64,000 bases of DNA, from NCBI RefSeq assembly GCF_038595005.1, contig NZ_CP151997.1:806001-870000 (forward strand), written 5' to 3'. Position 1 is the first letter of the stretch. Every line of letters starts with the position of its first letter. A model generated the notes under the pieces. The model was not told the origin of the DNA and ran no database searches. It worked only from the letters and a program-made list of their open reading frames with translations. The stretch comes from Chryseomicrobium sp. FSL W7-1435. GTDB taxonomy: Bacteria > Bacillota > Bacilli > Bacillales_A > Planococcaceae. Of the stretch, positions 30,841 to 39,809 are shown one piece after another. A program made the translations under genes and the position numbers.

Positions 30841-31317
30841 ATGACTCATTTTCAGCGAACAGTAAAAAGACTGGATGCAGTGGAATATTTACTTTGGATG
30901 TTACTACTCGTTATGGGTGTACTACTTCTTTCAGGGCATGGTCAAGAAGAAGAACTTCGTTTTCGCGTGAAAGCAGACAATAATTCTGAACAGGCGCAAC
31001 TGGACAAAGAGCATCTTGCAAACCAGTTACTGCAGAGCTTTGAATTGCCAACGACTCCAGAGGAAGTACTCTATCCTCCGAAACGAAGTGGGTTTGGTAT
31101 TAGTCCTCAAGGTGTATATAAGAGTGTAGATGTACAGATTGGCGATGGACGAGGAGACAACTTTTGGTGTATTCTCGTAAAAAATAGTTGTTATGATGAA
31201 GAGGATGTTAAACAACCCAAATCATTTTTTGTCATGGTGTGGAAGCGGTGGTTTTCCACAGATGATGGGGATAGTTCTCCACAGGATGGGGATAAAATCA
31301 GTTTACAAGAAGGATGA
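30841..31317 (+). CDS. spoIIR: Stage II sporulation protein R, shortened
   Basis: A 158-residue protein with an N-terminal signal or membrane segment (LLWMLLLVMGVLLLSG). Two blocks resemble SpoIIR: LRFRVKADNNSEQAQLDKEH (family: RLRIxANSDSxxDQxLK) and VDVQIGDGRGDNFWCIL...C (family: GxGxGxNWWCVLFPPLC). About 40 residues of the usual middle region are absent, and the PPLC and PAGEY signatures are altered. In B. subtilis SpoIIR is secreted from the forespore to trigger SpoIIGA processing of pro-sigma-E. Position after prmC supports orthology. The start at 30841 follows GGGAGGA. Function may be reduced or lost. Confidence 0.75.
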   Translation: MTHFQRTVKRLDAVEYLLWMLLLVMGVLLLSGHGQEEELRFRVKADNNSEQAQLDKEHLANQLLQSFELPTTPEEVLYPPKRSGFGISPQGVYKSVDVQIGDGRGDNFWCILVKNSCYDEEDVKQPKSFFVMVWKRWFSTDDGDSSPQDGDKISLQEG

Positions 31318-31323
31318 CGCGAA

Positions 31324-32343
31324 ATGACAAAATGTGTGCATGTGGATAGGAATGGGGATAACACGAAAAGTTATCAACAGATTGTGGACAACTGGTTGAA
31401 GGGAGAGGTAGCCGCCTTCCCGACAGAGACGGTTTATGGACTGGGTGCGGATGCAAGAAATGCGGAAGCTGTCGCTAAAATTTTCCATGCAAAAGGTCGA
31501 CCGGCTGACAATCCATTGATTGTGCACATCGCTAGAACCCAGCAATTGCAAGGCTTTATCGAATTTGTCCCTGAAAAAGCAAAACTGGCTATGGACATTT
31601 TTTGGCCAGGACCACTGACCGCAATCTTACCTCTAAAAAAAGGGACACTTGCACCAAATGTTTCGGCAGAGTTATCCACAGTCGGTGTTCGCATGCCGTC
31701 TCATCTCATAGCTCGTGAGCTCCTTCAATTTGCCGGAATACCTATTGCCGCACCAAGCGCAAATAGCAGTGGCAAGCCTAGTCCGACGACCGCTAGTCAT
31801 GTATTAGAAGATCTAGATGGGCGAATTCCTTACATATTAGATGGCGGTCCTTCGTCAGCCGGTCTAGAATCCACAATTGTCGATTTCACAGTGGAACCAC
31901 CTGCATTATTACGTCCGGGTTCGATTACAGAAGAGATGCTCACTTCAGTCATTGGGGAAATGACAGGTGCCGGAACTTTAAAAGAACAGCAGGCACCAAA
32001 AGCTCCTGGAATGAAATACACCCACTATGCACCAGATGCACCGGTGAGGTTGGCCAACTTAGATGATCCCTCTACAAAAGGCAAATTACGCGATCTTCAA
32101 AAACAAGGGAAACGAATAGCGCTCATCGCTACGAATCGTCATCAAGCGTTGCCTCATGATGAGTTCCTTTCACTTGGTTTGACGGATGATTTACAAGTGG
32201 TCAGTAGTCAACTATTTGCTGCATTACGCGCCTGCAATAAGCTGAATGTGGACATTATCGTGGCCGAGGCTTATCCAAAAGAAGGTCTAGGACATGCACT
32301 GATGAACCGCTTAGAGAAAGCAGCCGGTGGAGCTTGGTTATAA
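31324..32343 (+). CDS. tsaC: Threonylcarbamoyl-AMP synthase (YwlC/Sua5 type)
   Basis: A 339-residue enzyme making threonylcarbamoyl-AMP from threonine, bicarbonate and ATP for the t6A37 modification of ANN-decoding tRNAs. The YrdC domain (about 15-210) contains AAFPTETVYGLGADA, KGRPADNPLIVHI and AAPSANSSGKPSPT. A C-terminal Sua5 domain (about 225-338, APGMKYTHYAPDAP) makes it the long Sua5 form. It begins six bases after spoIIR. ywlB, present between the two in B. subtilis, is absent here. Confidence 0.94.
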   Translation: MTKCVHVDRNGDNTKSYQQIVDNWLKGEVAAFPTETVYGLGADARNAEAVAKIFHAKGRPADNPLIVHIARTQQLQGFIEFVPEKAKLAMDIFWPGPLTAILPLKKGTLAPNVSAELSTVGVRMPSHLIARELLQFAGIPIAAPSANSSGKPSPTTASHVLEDLDGRIPYILDGGPSSAGLESTIVDFTVEPPALLRPGSITEEMLTSVIGEMTGAGTLKEQQAPKAPGMKYTHYAPDAPVRLANLDDPSTKGKLRDLQKQGKRIALIATNRHQALPHDEFLSLGLTDDLQVVSSQLFAALRACNKLNVDIIVAEAYPKEGLGHALMNRLEKAAGGAWL

Positions 32344-32412
32344 GATTAGCAATGAGTTTAAAGGTATAATGTAGTATAGGGAAAACCAATTACTGAAAGG
32401 GGAAGGTCAGCG

Positions 32413-32853
32413 ATGAACATCCTTTTTGTATGCACGGGAAATACGTGTCGCAGTCCAATGGCAGCTGCTATTTGGAAACAAGTCGAAGGTGTTGAAATAA
32501 AATCAGCAGGCGTTTACGCAAGTAGGGGAGCAGACATGTCTTACCATGCGCAACGTGCACTCGAAGAAAAGGGTATCGACACCCAACACGCTTCGCAACC
32601 GGTCACTCGTGAACTGCTAGAATGGGCACATCTTGTTCTGACGATGACAAACTCTCACAAACAAGCGCTTGTTCAAGCTTTTCCAGATACGAGGAGCAAA
32701 GTTTATACATATGCAGAATATGCAACCCCTGAGAATCCATTTGATATCGCTGATCCTTATGGCGGTTCGTTACAAGACTATCAATTCACGCTCTATCAAC
32801 TACAAGAACTTCAACAAAAAATACTCGTAAGACTAGCAAATGCCACCGACTGA
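32413..32853 (+). CDS. ywlE: Low-molecular-weight phosphatase, YwlE (protein-arginine phosphatase)
   Basis: A 146-residue phosphatase with the CX4-5R loop in CTGNTCRSP near the N-terminus, including the Thr that favours phosphoarginine in YwlE, and the general acid Asp in IADPYGG. YwlE reverses McsB arginine phosphorylation, which marks proteins for ClpCP. AAAGGGGAAGG is the ribosome site, and a TATAAT at 32365-32370 is a possible -10. ywlD (mntP), which precedes ywlE in B. subtilis, is missing here. Confidence 0.9.
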   Translation: MNILFVCTGNTCRSPMAAAIWKQVEGVEIKSAGVYASRGADMSYHAQRALEEKGIDTQHASQPVTRELLEWAHLVLTMTNSHKQALVQAFPDTRSKVYTYAEYATPENPFDIADPYGGSLQDYQFTLYQLQELQQKILVRLANATD

Positions 32854-32883
32854 CACAGAGCTGTGTTGATCGGTGTTTTTTTG
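32843..32883 (+). terminator. Intrinsic terminator of ywlE
   Basis: CACCGACTGACACAG pairs with CTGTGTTGATCGGTG, followed by seven to eight T. The left arm includes the last codons and stop of ywlE. Confidence 0.85.
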
Positions 32884-33036
32884 TAGAGGTTAAAAATTTG
32901 TTGAATGTATCGAAGGTCCAGAGATTCCCCTGCACAGCAAGGGTTGACAGAATTTCGCAAGGAGCCCGCTTCCACATCTAGTCTAAATAATGATATGATG
33001 AAAAAGAACAAACGATACAGAAAAGAGGGAATACAC

Positions 33037-33480
33037 GTGAACATTGCCATCTCATCCGACCACGGCGGAAACACCCTACGAAAAGAAATTGGAACACTTC
33101 TAGAAGAACTCGGCCATCAAGTCACGGACTTTGGACCCCAAACAAAAGACTCTGTCGACTACCCAGACTATGCAAAACCAGTCTGTGAAGGCGTAGCTGC
33201 TGGAGAATTTGATTCCGGGATCTTAGTCTGCGGAACAGGAATTGGAATGTCAATTGCTGCTAACAAATACAAAGGTATTCGCTGTGCACTAGTGCACGAC
33301 GTATTCTCAGCAAAAATGACAAAATGCCACAACAACTCCAACATCTTAGCGATGGGCGAACGTGTTATTGGCGCAGGTCTTGCACGTGAAATCGTTACGA
33401 CATGGTTAGCCAACGAATTTGAAGGCGGTCGTCACGAAACACGCATTAATAAAATTGCACAAATTGAATCTACCAACTAA
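33037..33480 (+). CDS. rpiB: Ribose-5-phosphate isomerase B
   Basis: A 147-residue RpiB/LacAB-family isomerase interconverting ribose-5-phosphate and ribulose-5-phosphate. It has ISSDHGG, the base-providing Cys in VCGTGIGMSIAANK, and KCHNNSNILAMGERV. The GTG at 33037 follows AAGAGGGA and aligns with the family N-terminus MNIAISSDHG. An upstream in-frame ATG would add 44 unrelated residues. It corresponds to ywlF of B. subtilis. Confidence 0.94.
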   Translation: MNIAISSDHGGNTLRKEIGTLLEELGHQVTDFGPQTKDSVDYPDYAKPVCEGVAAGEFDSGILVCGTGIGMSIAANKYKGIRCALVHDVFSAKMTKCHNNSNILAMGERVIGAGLAREIVTTWLANEFEGGRHETRINKIAQIESTN

Positions 33481-33512
33481 ACCAGGCACTTCAAAGTGAG
33501 GGAGGCGTTTTG

Positions 33513-34061
33513 ATGGAAGCGACGAAACAATGGCAAGAGCAACTGGAACACTTGCTAGAGGAACTCGAACAACTCATTGAAATCAAGCCGGCAACACTCT
33601 TTGTCGTCGGTTGCTCCACCTCAGAAGTTATCGGTAAAAAAATAGGAACGGCAGGGGCAACGGAAGTCGCAGAGGCACTTTTTGAGCCCTTAGAAGAATT
33701 TGCAAGACGAAAAGGTGTTTATCTTGCATTTCAAGGCTGTGAACATATCAATCGCGCACTTACCATGTGCCGCGAGACGGCTGAAAAGTTTCAGCTGGAA
33801 GAAGTGGCGGTCATCCCTGTCCCATCAGCAGGCGGCTCTATGTCAGCCTGTGCATATGAAAAGCTTCATGATCCTGTGGTGGTGGAACATATCCGAGCAC
33901 ATGTAGGTATTGATATTGGACAAACGTTGATAGGGATGCATTTGAAAGAAGTCGCTGTACCCGTTCGAACATCCGTGAAGATGATTGGTGATGCCATCGT
34001 CACCACGGCTACCACACGTCCTAAACTCATTGGTGGAAGACGTGCATTTTATGGAAATTAG
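33513..34061 (+). CDS. ywlG: YwlG family protein (UPF0340/DUF436)
   Basis: A 182-residue cytoplasmic protein of the UPF0340 family, always near rpiB and glyA in Bacillales and of unknown biochemical function. Conserved stretches include FVVGCSTSEVIGKKIGTAG, AFQGCEHINRAL, SAGGSMSA and the C-terminal TRPKLIGGRRAFYGN. The start at 33513 is favoured by GGGAGGCG nearby. Its stop overlaps the glyA ribosome site, suggesting one transcript rpiB-ywlG-glyA. Confidence 0.88.
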   Translation: MEATKQWQEQLEHLLEELEQLIEIKPATLFVVGCSTSEVIGKKIGTAGATEVAEALFEPLEEFARRKGVYLAFQGCEHINRALTMCRETAEKFQLEEVAVIPVPSAGGSMSACAYEKLHDPVVVEHIRAHVGIDIGQTLIGMHLKEVAVPVRTSVKMIGDAIVTTATTRPKLIGGRRAFYGN

Positions 34062-34073
34062 GAGGAACACATA

Positions 34074-35309
34074 GTGAAAAACATTCAAGCGCAAGATCAA
34101 GCTGTATTTGAAGCAATGGAAAACGAAAAAACGCGTCAGCAGGCAAACATTGAACTGATTGCCTCTGAAAACTTTGTTTCACAAGCCGTAATGGAAGCGC
34201 AAGGATCTGTTCTGACCAATAAATATGCAGAAGGGTACCCAGCGAAACGCTACTACGGTGGCTGCGAACACGTCGACGTTGTGGAAAATATTGCGCGTGA
34301 CCGCTTGAAAGAGCTATTTGGTGCAGAGCATGCGAATGTTCAGCCTCACTCAGGTTCACAGGCAAACATGGCCGTCTACATGACAGCTCTTCAACAAGGT
34401 GACACGATTTTAGGAATGAATCTTTCTCATGGAGGACACTTAACACATGGTTCTCCTGTTAACTTCAGTGGTATCCAATACAACTTCGTTGAATACGGTG
34501 TCGACAAAGAAAACGAACTAATTGATTATGAAGATGTGCGTCAAAAAGCACTAGAGCATAAGCCAAAAATGATCGTTGCCGGTGCAAGTGCGTATTCACG
34601 TACACTTGACTTCGCAAAATTCCGTGAGATTGCAGACGAAGTAGGCGCTTACTTGATGGTGGACATGGCACATATTGCAGGGCTTGTCGCTGCTGGCTTG
34701 CATCCAAATCCAGTACCTTATTCGCACTTTGTCACATCAACAACACATAAAACACTTCGCGGACCGCGTGGTGGCTTGATTCTAACAACCGAAGAATGGG
34801 CGAAAAAAATCGATAAAACGATTTTCCCAGGTATTCAAGGTGGACCATTGATGCATGTAATCGCTGCAAAAGCAGTAGCATTCGGTGAAGCGTTACAAGA
34901 TGGTTTCAAAGCTTATCAGCAACAAGTCATTGACAATGCTCAAGCACTAGCTGCAACACTTTTAGAAGAAGGCGTTCGCATCGTTTCAGGTGGCACGGAC
35001 AACCATGTCTTCCTAATTGATGTAAAAGGTCTTGGTCTGACAGGGAAAGTTGCAGAAAAAGTTTTAGATGAAGCAGGAATCACTGTTAACAAAAATACGA
35101 TTCCATTCGATCAAGAAAGCCCATTTGTCACATCAGGTATTCGTATTGGAACACCTGCCGTCACATCTCGTGGCTTTAAAGAGGAAGAAATGAAAGAAAT
35201 CGGCAAGATCATTGCGGATCTTTTGAAAAACCATGAAGATGAGGCTGCCACTGCTTCTGCAAAAGAGCGAGTAAAAGCTCTAACTGACAAATTCCCACTT
35301 TATGCATAA
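34074..35309 (+). CDS. glyA: Serine hydroxymethyltransferase
   Basis: A 411-residue PLP enzyme converting serine and tetrahydrofolate to glycine and methylene-THF, the main one-carbon source. The PLP Lys lies in [13 protein letters not shown]. Other landmarks are [24 protein letters not shown] and [15 protein letters not shown] start after AGGAGGAACACATA. A strong terminator follows, and upp comes after an inserted c-di-GMP gene. Confidence 0.97.
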   Translation: MKNIQAQDQAVFEAMENEKTRQQANIELIASENFVSQAVMEAQGSVLTNKYAEGYPAKRYYGGCEHVDVVENIARDRLKELFGAEHANVQPHSGSQANMAVYMTALQQGDTILGMNLSHGGHLTHGSPVNFSGIQYNFVEYGVDKENELIDYEDVRQKALEHKPKMIVAGASAYSRTLDFAKFREIADEVGAYLMVDMAHIAGLVAAGLHPNPVPYSHFVTSTTHKTLRGPRGGLILTTEEWAKKIDKTIFPGIQGGPLMHVIAAKAVAFGEALQDGFKAYQQQVIDNAQALAATLLEEGVRIVSGGTDNHVFLIDVKGLGLTGKVAEKVLDEAGITVNKNTIPFDQESPFVTSGIRIGTPAVTSRGFKEEEMKEIGKIIADLLKNHEDEAATASAKERVKALTDKFPLYA

Positions 35310-35325
35310 TAGTTCGATACAATGG

Positions 35326-35357
35326 GCCACTTCTAAAAAAAATAGAAGTGGCTTTTT
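35326..35357 (+). terminator. Intrinsic terminator of glyA
   Basis: GCCACTTCT (35326-35334) pairs perfectly with AGAAGTGGC (35344-35352), followed by TTTTT. Confidence 0.88.
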
Positions 35358-35421
35358 GTCGCAATTTTCCGTAAACTGAATTTATACATAAATCCAGACT
35401 AAGCACAAGAGGAGTGCGGGT

Positions 35422-37611
35422 ATGAACCAACAAATTGACAGCAAAATGCGTGTTGAATTGCTGCATTGGATCAAGAAAATCGGTAGTCAGTTTGACACAA
35501 GCTATATCGTTCGTGATCCCAATCTCCCAGGAAAGCCCATCATTTATGTAAATGAGGCCTTCACCCGGAAAACAGGATTCAGTGCGAAGGATGTCGTCGG
35601 CAAAAGTGTATCGATTTTACATGGCAACCAGCAGTTCATCGAAAAAGAACAGCTAATTGATTCTGATTTTATTGCTCTCGGTTCCGTGCGCCGTGAAGTA
35701 CTAAATTTTTGCAAGGACGGAACGCCTATTTGGTTCGACGTCATTGGCCAAACCTTTAAAGATCCTTATAGAAACGCAGTTTATGAAGTGGCGTTCCAAT
35801 CAGATATTACCGTACAGAAACAGCAAGAAGCCATCATTGAAATGCAGGCAGAGATTTATGAGGGCATTGAAAAAGGCTATGCAATCAGCTCTTTGCTCCA
35901 AGAAATCTGTTACAAAGTAGAACAATTTCTGCCAGAAGGCTCTATGTGTAGTATCATGTATGCTAAAAACGGACAATTGTTTGCTTTAGCTTCGAACTCG
36001 CTACCAAAAGAGTACCGCGAGTTAATTCAAGGATTAGAAATTGCGCCAAACGTAGGGACATGCGGTGCAGCGGCGTATCATCAACAAGTCGTCATTACCG
36101 AAGATGTGGAGAATTCACCAAATTGGATACCTTACATTGGACAAGGGCCAAATCCATACGGTTTTAAATCTTGTTGGAGCTTTCCAATCGTCAATCATCA
36201 ACGGGAAACGATTGCTACATTTGGTGTGTACTTTAAAGAAAAATCAAGTCCCTCGAAGATGGAGATGGCCTTTATTCAAAAAATTGTTCCGCTTGTGTTG
36301 TTGGCATTCCGCAACGCGGCTTACCAAGAAAAGATCTTGCATCTTGCCTATCGCGACCAAGAGACAGAGCTGCCCAATATGAACTATTTCCACACGGAAG
36401 TAAAAGAATTAGATGAGGATGCCAATAACGGGTTTGTGGCAGTCATATCACCATTTAACTACTCTGAAATCGTCGATATGTTTGGCCGAGAGGTTGCTGC
36501 TCTTGTTTTAAAAGAGCTGGGGCAACGGTTGAATGGGATTTTAGAAGAATACACGTATGTAATGAGCCGATTTACAAGTACTACTTTGATTTTGGCGGGC
36601 AATACAAAACGAGATGATTTTCAAGATATTGTAGAATTACTATTACGCGCAGGGCATTTCCCCATCAAGATTGATCGCATGGAAATTTTCATCCCTCTCC
36701 AAATTGGCGTTGTGCCTTATGGAAAGGGAGATGACGTGTATCAACTAATCCGCCAAGCAGATTTGGCTTTATCCGAAGCACGAAAGCGTAATGGGGAACA
36801 AGTTTGTTATTACTCGCCAGAAATGGACACTTCTATCAAGAGCAATATGGAACTTCAAAGTGCCATTGAAATAGGCATTCGAGAACAAGAATTTGAAGTG
36901 CATCTGCAACCAAAAGTGGACATGGAGAGTGGCCGTATCATCAGCTTTGAAGCATTGGCGCGGTGGAACTCTAGTAAGCTCGGGTTCGTCCCACCGATTG
37001 ATTTTATTGATGCTACTGAAAAAGCAGGGAAGATTGATCAGCTTGAGCTGATTATCATTCATAAAGTACTTGCTTGGCAGGCGAAGCAAAAAGATGAAGG
37101 AAAAAAAGTCTATCAAGTGGCCATTAACATCTCTCCCAACCATTTCTATAAGGCGGGATTCTCTGAAAGTTTGTTAAGACTCTTAAGCGACTATGGTCTT
37201 CCACCTGAATCCATCTTGATCGAGCTGACCGAGAGTATTAATTTAGAAGATGTAGAGCAAGCGAAAGTGATTCTCACAGAACTTGCGAAAGCAGGAATCG
37301 ATTGCTCGATTGACGACTTCGGGATTGGCTATTCCTCGCTTAGTTACTTACATGAACTACCTATTTCGGAAATCAAACTAGACCGCAGCTTCATCTCTCA
37401 AATTCACAAAAGCGGTACGAGAGCGGTTGTGCAGACGATCATCGACTTGGCAGACAAGCTGGATATTCGAGCGGTGGCTGAGGGTATTGAGACCTATGAG
37501 CAAATGATATTATTGCGTGGGATGAGCTGCTCAGTCGGTCAAGGGTACTATTTCCACAGACCAATGCCCCTCTCCCAAATAGACGAAATAATCAAAACGG
37601 AGGAGACCTAG
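35422..37611 (+). CDS. PAS(LOV-like)-GAF-degenerate GGDEF-EAL c-di-GMP phosphodiesterase
   Basis: A 729-residue cytoplasmic signalling protein without membrane segments. Residues about 20-135 form a PAS domain of LOV type (YVNEAFTRKTGF, NFCKDGTPIWFDV, FQSDIT), but the photoactive Cys of GRNCRFLQG is replaced (GKSVSILHG, Val63). A GAF domain follows (about 150-300). The GGDEF-like domain (about 305-465) has RFTSTTLILAG where GGDEF should be, so it should not make c-di-GMP. The EAL domain (about 475-725) keeps EALARW (Glu510), ELTES, DDFGIG, KLD and AEGIET, consistent with active hydrolysis of c-di-GMP. It sits alone between glyA and upp, an insertion relative to B. subtilis. Confidence 0.88.
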   Translation: MNQQIDSKMRVELLHWIKKIGSQFDTSYIVRDPNLPGKPIIYVNEAFTRKTGFSAKDVVGKSVSILHGNQQFIEKEQLIDSDFIALGSVRREVLNFCKDGTPIWFDVIGQTFKDPYRNAVYEVAFQSDITVQKQQEAIIEMQAEIYEGIEKGYAISSLLQEICYKVEQFLPEGSMCSIMYAKNGQLFALASNSLPKEYRELIQGLEIAPNVGTCGAAAYHQQVVITEDVENSPNWIPYIGQGPNPYGFKSCWSFPIVNHQRETIATFGVYFKEKSSPSKMEMAFIQKIVPLVLLAFRNAAYQEKILHLAYRDQETELPNMNYFHTEVKELDEDANNGFVAVISPFNYSEIVDMFGREVAALVLKELGQRLNGILEEYTYVMSRFTSTTLILAGNTKRDDFQDIVELLLRAGHFPIKIDRMEIFIPLQIGVVPYGKGDDVYQLIRQADLALSEARKRNGEQVCYYSPEMDTSIKSNMELQSAIEIGIREQEFEVHLQPKVDMESGRIISFEALARWNSSKLGFVPPIDFIDATEKAGKIDQLELIIIHKVLAWQAKQKDEGKKVYQVAINISPNHFYKAGFSESLLRLLSDYGLPPESILIELTESINLEDVEQAKVILTELAKAGIDCSIDDFGIGYSSLSYLHELPISEIKLDRSFISQIHKSGTRAVVQTIIDLADKLDIRAVAEGIETYEQMILLRGMSCSVGQGYYFHRPMPLSQIDEIIKTEET

Positions 37612-37630
37612 GAAGTCTTCTCTTTTTTTT
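37600..37630 (+). terminator. Intrinsic terminator overlapping the EAL gene stop
   Basis: GAGGAGAC (37600-37607) pairs with GTCTTCTC around a short loop, followed by eight T. The upp promoter element begins immediately after. Confidence 0.8.
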
Positions 37631-37638
37631 GCTATAAT
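37630..37638 (+). promoter_or_regulatory. Extended -10 promoter element of upp
   Basis: TGCTATAAT (37630-37638) is a consensus extended -10; no good -35 is found in the T-rich sequence upstream. Confidence 0.55.
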
Positions 37639-37670
37639 AGGTCAGAATGAAACGAAGAGGAGTGAACAGG

Positions 37671-38300
37671 ATGTCAAAAGTTTTCGTATTTGATCACCCA
37701 CTGATTCAACATAAATTAACGTATATCCGCAGTGTTGAAACAGGAACAAAGGAATTTCGCGAGTTAGTCGACGAGGTCGCCACTTTAATGGCCTTTGAAA
37801 TCACACGAGACATGCCTCTTGTTGAGACGGAAGTGGAAACACCTGTAACTAAAACAAAATCCATGATCCTAGCAGGTAAAAAGATGGGGATCGTCCCAAT
37901 CCTGCGTGCAGGAATTGGTATGGTCGACGGTATTTTGAAACTGATTCCTGCTGCAAAAGTAGGTCACATTGGTTTGTACCGTGATCCACAGACATTACAG
38001 CCTGTTGAATATTACGTGAAGCTACCAGCTGACGTGGAGGAACGCGATTTTATCGTAGTCGATCCAATGCTAGCTACGGGTGGTTCAGCTATCGAAGCAA
38101 TCAACTCTTTGAAAAAACGCGGCGCAACTAGCATCAAATTCATGTGCTTAATCGCGGCCCCTGAAGGAGTCGAGCTACTTCAACAAGCTCACCCGGACGT
38201 GGATGTTTACATCGCGGCACTGGATGAAAAATTAAATGACCACGGCTACATCGTTCCTGGTCTTGGCGATGCTGGTGACCGGTTGTTTGGTACAAAGTAA
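37671..38300 (+). CDS. upp: Uracil phosphoribosyltransferase
   Basis: A 209-residue salvage enzyme making UMP from uracil and PRPP. The PRPP loop [11 protein letters not shown] and the uracil-contact C-terminus [22 protein letters not shown] are intact. The ATG at 37671, eight bases after GAGGAG, gives the family N-terminus [11 protein letters not shown]; the upstream ATG at 37647 adds eight unlikely residues. Its stop is followed directly by a repeat element, mirroring the icmF-repeat junction. Confidence 0.95.
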   Translation: MSKVFVFDHPLIQHKLTYIRSVETGTKEFRELVDEVATLMAFEITRDMPLVETEVETPVTKTKSMILAGKKMGIVPILRAGIGMVDGILKLIPAAKVGHIGLYRDPQTLQPVEYYVKLPADVEERDFIVVDPMLATGGSAIEAINSLKKRGATSIKFMCLIAAPEGVELLQQAHPDVDVYIAALDEKLNDHGYIVPGLGDAGDRLFGTK

Positions 38301-38302
38301 CT

Positions 38303-38444
38303 TTTAGATGTGGAAGGCGTTCGCCCAGAAATGCTTCGGGAATCAAGCGTGCACATAGAGGCGTTCTTTGCCTCTGTGGGTGCGATTGATTTTGGAATGT
38401 ATTTCTAACGCCTGCAACTCGATTGTATTTAGATGTGGAAGGCT
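38303..38444. repeat. TTTAGATGTGGAAGGCGTT element, long-hairpin form, copy 3
   Basis: Same structure as copy 2. GGCGTT (38316-38321) and AACGCC (38407-38412) enclose a hairpin from AGAAATGCTTCGGGAATCAAG (starting 38327) to ATTTCT (38401-38406). Only a handful of bases differ from copy 2 over the hairpin, mostly in the loop. A second AGATGTGGAAGGC closes the unit, as in copy 2. It begins two bases after the upp stop. Confidence 0.85.
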
Positions 38445-38592
38445 TTTTAAGGTACCTGTTTTTAAGGTACCTGTGCACGGAACAATTCCAATTATTCACT
38501 ACAAATGATTACTTATAAAAAAGCCACATTGATTTAAAAGGCTTGTATGTATAATTATAAAATTGTAGTGAATTGTGTAGTGCACAGGTACC
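38444..38592. repeat. 127-bp palindromic element, GGTACCTGTGCAC end-type, copy 3, with duplicated left edge
   Basis: The element runs 38466-38592 (127 bp), from GGTACCTGTGCAC to GTGCACAGGTACC. Its left edge is preceded by a direct duplication of TTTTTAAGGTACCTG (38445-38459 and 38460-38474). Inside are ATTATTCACTACAAATGATTA and AAATTGTAGTGAATTGTG. It ends 13 bp before the mnaA ribosome site, so it may lie within the mnaA leader. Confidence 0.85.
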
Positions 38593-38617
38593 CAAAAGGA
38601 AAATAAAGGAGATTCAT

Positions 38618-39727
38618 ATGAAAAAGTGGAAAGTCATGACCATCTTCGGCACTCGTCCAGAAGCCATCAAAATGGCACCGCTCGTGCTGGAGCTACAAAA
38701 ACAAGACGACATGGAATCGATTGTTGCTGTTTCGGCACAACACCGTCAAATGCTCGATCAAGTGTTGACGACATTCGGCATCACACCGGACTATGATTTG
38801 AACGTGATGAAGGACCGTCAGACGCTGTTTGACATTACGACTAACGTACTCCATGGTCTCAATGATGTCATGCAGCAAGCAAAGCCAGATATCGTTCTCG
38901 TCCATGGCGACACATCGACTACTTTTGTCGGAAGCCTGGCAGCATTCTATAATCAAATTGCTATCGGTCACGTGGAGGCAGGTCTTCGAACGGGCAACAA
39001 ATATTCACCGTACCCGGAAGAGATGAATCGTCAACTAACAGGTGTACTGGCTGACATTCACTTTGCTCCGACTGAAAAATCAGCGGCTAACTTACGAGCG
39101 GAAAACAAGCCGGAAGAGTGGATTGTCATTACAGGAAACACAGCTATTGATGCACTCAAAACGACAGTGCGCGAAGAGTACACGCACCCCATTCTAGATA
39201 CAATCGGCAGTGATCGCATGATTCTACTTACAGCTCACCGTCGTGAAAATTTAGGGGAGCCAATGCGTAACTTCTTCCGTGCCATCAATCGTCTTCTTCA
39301 AGCGCACGATGACATTCAAGTCGTTTATCCTGTGCACATGAATCCAGTCGTTAGAGAAATCGCTAATGAAGTACTGGGCAACAACCCACGTGTTCATTTG
39401 ATCGAACCTTTAGAAGTCATCGATTTCCATAACCTGGCGGCCCGCTCGTTTGTCATTCTGACAGACTCTGGTGGTGTGCAAGAAGAAGCACCATCACTCG
39501 GGAAACCCGTTATCGTGTTGCGTGATACGACGGAACGCCCAGAAGGCATCGATGCCGGAACGTTAAAGCTTGCTGGTTTGGATGAAGATCGCATCTTCGA
39601 ACTAACCAATGAACTATTGACGGATTCAGCAGCCTACGAAGCGATGTCCAAAGCATCCAATCCTTATGGGGACGGAACAGCATCTGCTCAAATCGTAGAG
39701 GCGCTTCGCCGTTTCCTAAATAAATAA
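38618..39727 (+). CDS. mnaA: UDP-N-acetylglucosamine 2-epimerase (non-hydrolysing)
   Basis: A 369-residue enzyme interconverting UDP-GlcNAc and UDP-ManNAc, supplying ManNAc for teichoic-acid linkage units or other surface polysaccharide. It has FGTRPEAIKMAPLVLEL at the N-terminus, VHGDTSTTF, HVEAGLRTGN and LTDSGGVQEEA. The ATG at 38618 follows AAAGGAGA; the longer upstream frame runs through the repeat element and is not used. Order upp-mnaA-atpI matches B. subtilis. Confidence 0.95.
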   Translation: MKKWKVMTIFGTRPEAIKMAPLVLELQKQDDMESIVAVSAQHRQMLDQVLTTFGITPDYDLNVMKDRQTLFDITTNVLHGLNDVMQQAKPDIVLVHGDTSTTFVGSLAAFYNQIAIGHVEAGLRTGNKYSPYPEEMNRQLTGVLADIHFAPTEKSAANLRAENKPEEWIVITGNTAIDALKTTVREEYTHPILDTIGSDRMILLTAHRRENLGEPMRNFFRAINRLLQAHDDIQVVYPVHMNPVVREIANEVLGNNPRVHLIEPLEVIDFHNLAARSFVILTDSGGVQEEAPSLGKPVIVLRDTTERPEGIDAGTLKLAGLDEDRIFELTNELLTDSAAYEAMSKASNPYGDGTASAQIVEALRRFLNK

Positions 39728-39745
39728 GAAGAAATCTGCAAGTTG

Positions 39746-39777
39746 TCCAACGGTGCTCAGGCCCCGTTGGATTTTTT
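39746..39777 (+). terminator. Intrinsic terminator of mnaA
   Basis: TCCAACGG (39746-39753) pairs with CCGTTGGA (39764-39771), followed by six T. Confidence 0.88.
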
Positions 39778-39809
39778 GTTCGACAGACTTGTGAGCAGGG
39801 TGGGGAGAG

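Noticed and set aside
32905-33036. 44-codon N-terminal extension of rpiB
   Set aside because: The family N-terminus and a good ribosome site both point to the GTG at 33037; the extension runs through non-coding sequence. The TTCCACATCTA motif in it vaguely resembles the hairpin repeat on the other strand but is too short to call.
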